Shown here: one piece after another, positions 60,301-64,000 of the stretch
Numbering within the stretch: the stretch's first letter is position 1
Layout of the letters: each line of letters begins with the position of its first letter
From: Betaproteobacteria bacterium
Lineage (GTDB): Bacteria > Pseudomonadota > Gammaproteobacteria > Burkholderiales > Rhodocyclaceae
Direction: 5' to 3'
Assembly: GCA_016720065.1 (NCBI GenBank)
Contig: JADJXY010000002.1
Coordinates: 1,811,001-1,875,000 of the forward strand
Length of the DNA stretch: 64,000 nt
Translations under genes and position numbers: made by a program
The notes under the pieces: generated by a model
The model's database searches: none
What the model was told of the DNA's origin: nothing
The model's input: the letters and a program-made list of their open reading frames with translations, nothing else

Positions 60301-60332
60301 TTCAAAAGGAAACGGGGGCCGAAGCCCCCGTT
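60301..60332 (-). terminator. Intrinsic terminator of the chemotaxis operon
   Basis: On the minus strand a 9-bp stem AACGGGGGC/GCCCCCGTT closes a TTCG (UUCG) tetraloop (60332-60311) and is followed by TTTCCTTTTG-like T-rich sequence. It lies 24 bp after the cheA stop and separates cheA from the flhB operon. Confidence 0.75.
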
Positions 60333-60355
60333 AAGCCGTTGACCCCAAAGGCGAA

Positions 60356-62275
60356 TCAGGCGAGTTGCAGAGCCCGCATGCCGCGATCGACGTCCGGGTG
60401 CTGCCCGAGGTCGCTGAGCAATTCCTTCATGTCCAGGATGAGGACGATCTGGCCATTGGACAGGGTGGTGACGCCGGCCACCCCCCGCGGACGGAAGTCT
60501 TCCAGGGACTTGATGACCGCGTCGTCCCGGCCGGCAAAGCTGTCTACCCCCAGGATGAAGCTGCGCTCCGCCGTCTGCATGAAGACCCCGTATTCGGGAT
60601 GACGGTCGAGGGGCCAGCCCAGGAGGCGTGCCAGGGAGATGACGGGCAGGACTTCGCCACGCACCACCAGGGTTTCCTTGCCGCCCACTTCCTGAATCTT
60701 GTCGTGCTCGATCGGCAGGATTTCGCGCACCAGGGACAGCGGCAGCGCGAACGGCTGGTCGCCCAGCAGCACCAGAAGCACCGGCAGGATGGCGAGGGTC
60801 AGCGGCAGGGAGATGACGAAGACCGATCCCTTGCCTGGCTCGGAGCGAATGTCGATGGAGCCGTTGAGCTTCTGGATGTTGGTCTTGACCACGTCCATGC
60901 CGACCCCGCGCCCCGAGACGTCGGAAATCTGTGTCTTGGTCGAGAAACCGGGCAGGAAGATGAGATTGAGACTCTGGCGTTCGTCCAGGGTATTGGCTTC
61001 CTCTTCCGAAATCAGGCCTTTCTCCACGGCCTTGGCACGGATGCGCTCGGCGCTCATGCCCTTGCCGTCGTCGGCGATGATGAGGACGATGTGATCGCCT
61101 TCCTGGCGCGCCTCCAGCCGGACAAGGCTCTTTTCCGGCTTGCCGGCCGCCTTGCGCTCCGGAGGAATCTCGACGCCATGATCGACGGCATTGCGGATCA
61201 GGTGGATGAGGGGATCGGCCAGATCCTCGATCATGGTCTTGTCGACTTCGGTTTCCTCACCCGCCAGGACGAGTTCGACGTCCTTGCCCAGTTGCCGTGC
61301 CAGATCCCGGGCGATGCGGGGATATTTCTGGAACAAGCGGCCGATGGGCTGCATGCGGGTCTTCATGACCGAGTTCTGCAGGTCCGAGACCAGCAAATCA
61401 AGCTGGCTCACCGCCTGATCGAGGGCATGCAGGGTTTCCGAATCACTCTTTCCAGCCAGGATGTCGGCCCGCAGGCTGGTGAGACGGTTCTTGGTCAGGC
61501 CGATTTCGCCAGAGAGGTTGAGCACCTGGTCCAGGCGGGCCGTATCGACCCGAATCGTGTTTTCCCGTGCACGCTCGTCGGTGCGACGGCCGACGGAACT
61601 GGCACCTGGCTTGTCCGTCGAACGCCGGCCATAGGGCGCAGGCGCCGCAGCGGACGCTGCCGCGGGTGCCGGCGTTCCGGCTGGCTGGACGATCATTTCG
61701 GCCGATGCAGCCGGCGTCGGGGCCGGTACCGGGGCCGCCGGTGCTGGACTGGGTTGGCCAGCCGCAGCGGCATGCAGGGCGTTCCAGTCCGGCCCCCCCT
61801 CGGCAGCCGGCGCCGCCGCAGCGGGCGCCGCCGGCGCAGCCGCCGGAGGCGGAGGCGCCGCAACTGGGGCATGCCCCGCCGCCCCTTCACCCAGGGCGGC
61901 ATGGAGCGCTGCGAGAACTTCCGGGTCGGCCGGCTGGGGCTGGACCGCCTGGGAAAGCTCGCCGAACATCTCCCGCACTCCCTTGGTCGCCGCCATGATG
62001 GTGTCCATCAACTCCGGGCTGAGGTGAAGCTCGGCGTTGCGCAGGCGGTCGAAAAGGTTCTCGGTGAGATGGCAGAGGGTGACCAGCTCCGTGGCGTTGA
62101 GGAACCCGGCGCCCCCCTTGATGGTGTGGAAGCCGCGGAAGATGTCGTTCAACAGCCCGCGATCATCGGGCATGCGTTCCAGATCGACGAGCTTGTTATC
62201 CACGTCGGACAACAGGTCGTGGGCTTCCTGCAGGAAATCCTGCAGCAGATCCTCCATGCCGCCAAAGTCGCTCAT
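60356..62275 (-). CDS. cheA: Chemotaxis histidine kinase CheA
   Basis: 639 residues: HPt domain with phospho-accepting His in RGFHTIKGGAG (about 50), a long Ala/Pro-rich region (about 125-225) in place of a recognisable P2 domain, dimerisation helices (about 240-300), the HATPase domain (N box LIRNAVDHGVE, G1 DDGKGM, SGRGVGMDVV, about 335-475) and a C-terminal CheW-like domain. It phosphorylates CheY. It starts 10 bp after cheZ and is the last gene before the terminator. Confidence 0.97.
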   Translation of the reverse strand: MSDFGGMEDLLQDFLQEAHDLLSDVDNKLVDLERMPDDRGLLNDIFRGFHTIKGGAGFLNATELVTLCHLTENLFDRLRNAELHLSPELMDTIMAATKGVREMFGELSQAVQPQPADPEVLAALHAALGEGAAGHAPVAAPPPPAAAPAAPAAAAPAAEGGPDWNALHAAAAGQPSPAPAAPVPAPTPAASAEMIVQPAGTPAPAAASAAAPAPYGRRSTDKPGASSVGRRTDERARENTIRVDTARLDQVLNLSGEIGLTKNRLTSLRADILAGKSDSETLHALDQAVSQLDLLVSDLQNSVMKTRMQPIGRLFQKYPRIARDLARQLGKDVELVLAGEETEVDKTMIEDLADPLIHLIRNAVDHGVEIPPERKAAGKPEKSLVRLEARQEGDHIVLIIADDGKGMSAERIRAKAVEKGLISEEEANTLDERQSLNLIFLPGFSTKTQISDVSGRGVGMDVVKTNIQKLNGSIDIRSEPGKGSVFVISLPLTLAILPVLLVLLGDQPFALPLSLVREILPIEHDKIQEVGGKETLVVRGEVLPVISLARLLGWPLDRHPEYGVFMQTAERSFILGVDSFAGRDDAVIKSLEDFRPRGVAGVTTLSNGQIVLILDMKELLSDLGQHPDVDRGMRALQLA

Positions 62276-62285
62276 GGCCCTCTCC

Positions 62286-63158
62286 TCAGAATCCGAGACT
62301 GTCGAGCAGGTCGTCCACCTGCCCCTGGTCGACGACGACGTCGGTGCGCCCTTCGGCGGAAATCACCGGGCCGTTCATCAGGCTGTTCACTTCTTCCGTA
62401 CGCTTCTGCTCGGGCACCACTTCGATCAGCAGGCCCATCATGCTCTGTTCGAGAACCTGGGACAGGTTGACGATTTTCTTGATGACCTGCCCGGTGAGAT
62501 CCTGGAAGTCCTGGGCCATCATGATTTCGGTCAGTTGGGCGTGGGTCGCCCGGGTCTTCTCCGGCACCTTCTGGTTCAGGAAGGCCCGCGTCTCGGCAGC
62601 CAGCACCTTGAATTCCTCGACCCCCAACTGGTTGGCAAAGACCTTGTCCCAACGGGCGCCCAGATCCCGAGCCCCATTTTCGATCTCGTCGACCAGAGGG
62701 CCGGCGACATCGGTGGCGTTGAGCACGCGACAGGCGGCCTGCTCGGTCAGATTGGCCACGTAGGCCAGCCGGTCCTGGGCGTCCACATTGGCTGATACGG
62801 TCTGCTCCAGGAGCTTCTCGTAACCCAGTTCCCGCAGGGTGTCGTGCAACTGCCGCGCCATATGGCCGACGCGGTTGAATACCGACTCCTGCTGGGGCCA
62901 GCCGCCGACCTCGGCAGGGGCTGCGGGCGCCGCTTCCGGCTCGGGGGTCGCAGCAGCGTGATATTCGTTGGACACGCTATCGAAGAGCGACTGCAAATCG
63001 TCGTTGTCGCCAACGGCTGAAGCCGCTGCGGCAGGCGCAGGGGGGGCGGCAGGTGCCGCAACGGGCGCAGGCGCGGCCACCGGAGCGGCGTGCTGGACGT
63101 CGGAAGCGATGCTGTCGAACAAGGCTTCCAGTTCGTTGGAATCGTTATTGGCGGTCAT
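62286..63158 (-). CDS. cheZ: CheY phosphatase CheZ
   Basis: 290 residues. The four-helix region carries the catalytic motif DFQDLTGQVIKKI (Asp/Gln pair, about 215-227) and the C-terminus QGQVDDLLDSLGF is the CheY-binding peptide. The N-terminal 80 residues hold two related units, ELEALFDSIASDVQHAA (about 9-25) and DLQSLFDSVSNEYHAA (about 54-69), separated by an Ala/Pro-rich linker. It dephosphorylates CheY-P. Starts 11 bp after cheY. Confidence 0.95.
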   Translation of the reverse strand: MTANNDSNELEALFDSIASDVQHAAPVAAPAPVAAPAAPPAPAAAASAVGDNDDLQSLFDSVSNEYHAAATPEPEAAPAAPAEVGGWPQQESVFNRVGHMARQLHDTLRELGYEKLLEQTVSANVDAQDRLAYVANLTEQAACRVLNATDVAGPLVDEIENGARDLGARWDKVFANQLGVEEFKVLAAETRAFLNQKVPEKTRATHAQLTEIMMAQDFQDLTGQVIKKIVNLSQVLEQSMMGLLIEVVPEQKRTEEVNSLMNGPVISAEGRTDVVVDQGQVDDLLDSLGF

Positions 63159-63169
63159 ATCGGACCCTT

Positions 63170-63565
63170 TCAGCCCTGGCCCATCTTCTCAAAAATCTTG
63201 TTCAGCTTTTCCGACAGCGTGCCAGCAGTGAAGGGCTTGACGATGTAGCCACTGGCGCCCGCCTGCGCGGCGGCGATGATGTTCTCCTTCTTGGCCTCGG
63301 CCGTGATCATCAGCACGGGGAGGTGTTTCAGATTGGGGGTAGAACGGATGGTTTGCAGCAGGGTCAGGCCGTCCATGTTGGGCATGTTCCAGTCGGTGAC
63401 CACGAACTCGAAGCCGCCGGCCTGGAGCTTTTGCAGGGCGATCGCCCCGTCTTCGGCCTCATCGACGTTGGTGTAGCCCAGTTCCTTCAGAAGGTTGCGC
63501 ACGATACGGCGCATGGTGGAAAAGTCATCCACCACGAGAAATCTCATTTTGGGATCAGCGGACAT
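63170..63565 (-). CDS. cheY: Chemotaxis response regulator CheY
   Basis: 131 residues, a single receiver domain with all catalytic residues: the acidic pair in LVVDDFSTMRR (about 13-14), phospho-acceptor Asp in VTDWNMPNMDG (about 58), Thr in MITAEAKKEN and Lys in IVKPFT (about 110). CheY-P binds FliM to switch motor direction. It lies between cheV and cheZ, 15 and 11 bp away. Confidence 0.97.
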   Translation of the reverse strand: MSADPKMRFLVVDDFSTMRRIVRNLLKELGYTNVDEAEDGAIALQKLQAGGFEFVVTDWNMPNMDGLTLLQTIRSTPNLKHLPVLMITAEAKKENIIAAAQAGASGYIVKPFTAGTLSEKLNKIFEKMGQG

Positions 63566-63580
63566 TCAATACTCCAGGGT

Positions 63581-64000
63581 TCAGCGTTCGAGCAAGGGTC
63601 GCAAGGTATCGGCCAGGGCCTCGGCGTCGAATTTGGCCACGTAGGCGTCCACGCCGACAGACTTGCCCATGGCCCGGTTGGCCTCGGAAGAAAGCGACGA
63701 ATGCATGACGATGGGCACCCCCTCGAAACGCGGGTCGCTCTTGATGTTCTTGGTCAGCACATAGCCGTCCATTTCGGGCATTTCGGCATCGACCAGCACC
63801 AGCCTGACTTCGTCACGCATGCGACGGCCCGTCTGATGAGCGTGGGCGGCGATGGCCTGCAGGCGGGTCCAGGCTTCGGCCCCGTTGGTGGCGTGTTTGT
63901 GACGCACGCCCAGCTTCTCGAGCACCTCGGTAATCTTGCGCCGGGCCACGATGGAGTCGTCCACGAAGAAAACGCTGGTGTCCTCGTCGACCCGGGCCGG
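63581..64000 (-). CDS. cheV: CheV-type chemotaxis adaptor/receiver, 5'-truncated by window edge
   Basis: The frame is open to the window end. The visible 139 residues are the C-terminal receiver domain: FFVDDSIVARRKI with the acidic pair, LVLVDAEMPEMDGYVLTKNI with the phospho-acceptor Asp, HSSLSSEANRAMGKSVGVDAYVAKFD. The last motif, and the GVRHKHATNGAEAW segment, are typical of CheV rather than CheY. The expected N-terminal CheW-like domain lies beyond base 64000. CheV couples receptors to CheA and may act as a phosphate sink. A GTG at 63964 is internal, not the start. Confidence 0.9.
   Translation of the reverse strand, partial: PARVDEDTSVFFVDDSIVARRKITEVLEKLGVRHKHATNGAEAWTRLQAIAAHAHQTGRRMRDEVRLVLVDAEMPEMDGYVLTKNIKSDPRFEGVPIVMHSSLSSEANRAMGKSVGVDAYVAKFDAEALADTLRPLLER

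Noticed and set aside
1..64000. tRNA, rRNA, CRISPR arrays, complete insertion sequences, prophage or replication origin
   Set aside because: None was seen by reading: no tRNA-like cloverleaf, no regularly spaced repeats, no transposase or integrase motifs, no DnaA-box cluster.

Overview
The window is high-GC DNA from a motile Gram-negative bacterium. The flagellar and chemotaxis set (flhB-flhA-flhF-flhG-fliA-motC-motD, cheV-cheY-cheZ-cheA, flgA/M/N opposite flgBCDEFGHIJKL), the DUF1840 protein and the small stress proteins together suggest a betaproteobacterium, most likely of the Rhodocyclales. This placement is an inference from gene content and order; no rRNA or other marker gene is present.

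Left part (1-30.7 kb): an accessory, stress-related region. After the 3' part of an SbmA/YddA-type ABC transporter come many small stress-type genes: a glycine-rich membrane protein, DUF1840, three BON-domain proteins, CsbD, PRC-barrel, an lmo0937-type peptide, DUF3309, DUF883 and an EncFtn-like ferritin. Between them lie larger genes: an MgtA-type P-ATPase, an FMN reductase, a tightly packed cbpA-cbpM-cytochrome b561-phosphoketolase-transaldolase operon, a REC-PAS-PAS-GGDEF-EAL protein, and a 2945-residue cyclic beta-1,2-glucan synthase overlapping a patatin gene. The block ends in a decayed ACP/acyl-AMP-ligase pseudogene and a patch with no recognisable gene.

The most interesting signal is a 16-bp palindrome (ideal form TGTGC-N6-GCACA, with TGTTC/GAACA variants) found ten times between 2 and 19.3 kb, only in intergenic DNA. 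In eight cases a -10-like hexamer with A at position 2 and T at position 6 starts exactly 29.5 bp from the palindrome centre. That is the geometry of a class II CRP/FNR-type activator site centred at -41.5. The small stress genes therefore look like one regulon, and one site sits before an orphan terminator with no ORF, suggesting a small RNA.

Middle (30.7-36.1 kb): housekeeping and envelope genes, namely an M48 protease, an ankyrin protein opposite a TonB gene, a CaiB/BaiF CoA-transferase, glutamate racemase and a DUF4239 membrane protein.

Right part (36.3-64 kb): motility. fliOPQR (+) encode the export gate. A two-gene insert (small protein plus DUF6036-type nucleotidyltransferase) and a lipoprotein gene separate them from the minus-strand flgB-to-flgL operon, which has a sigma54-like promoter before flgB. 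Divergent to it are flgA, flgM (sigma28-type promoter) and flgN. Then, on the minus strand, come flhB-flhA-flhF-flhG-fliA-motC-motD and cheV-cheY-cheZ-cheA, the latter ending in a UUCG-loop terminator. The window edges cut the ABC transporter at the left and cheV at the right.
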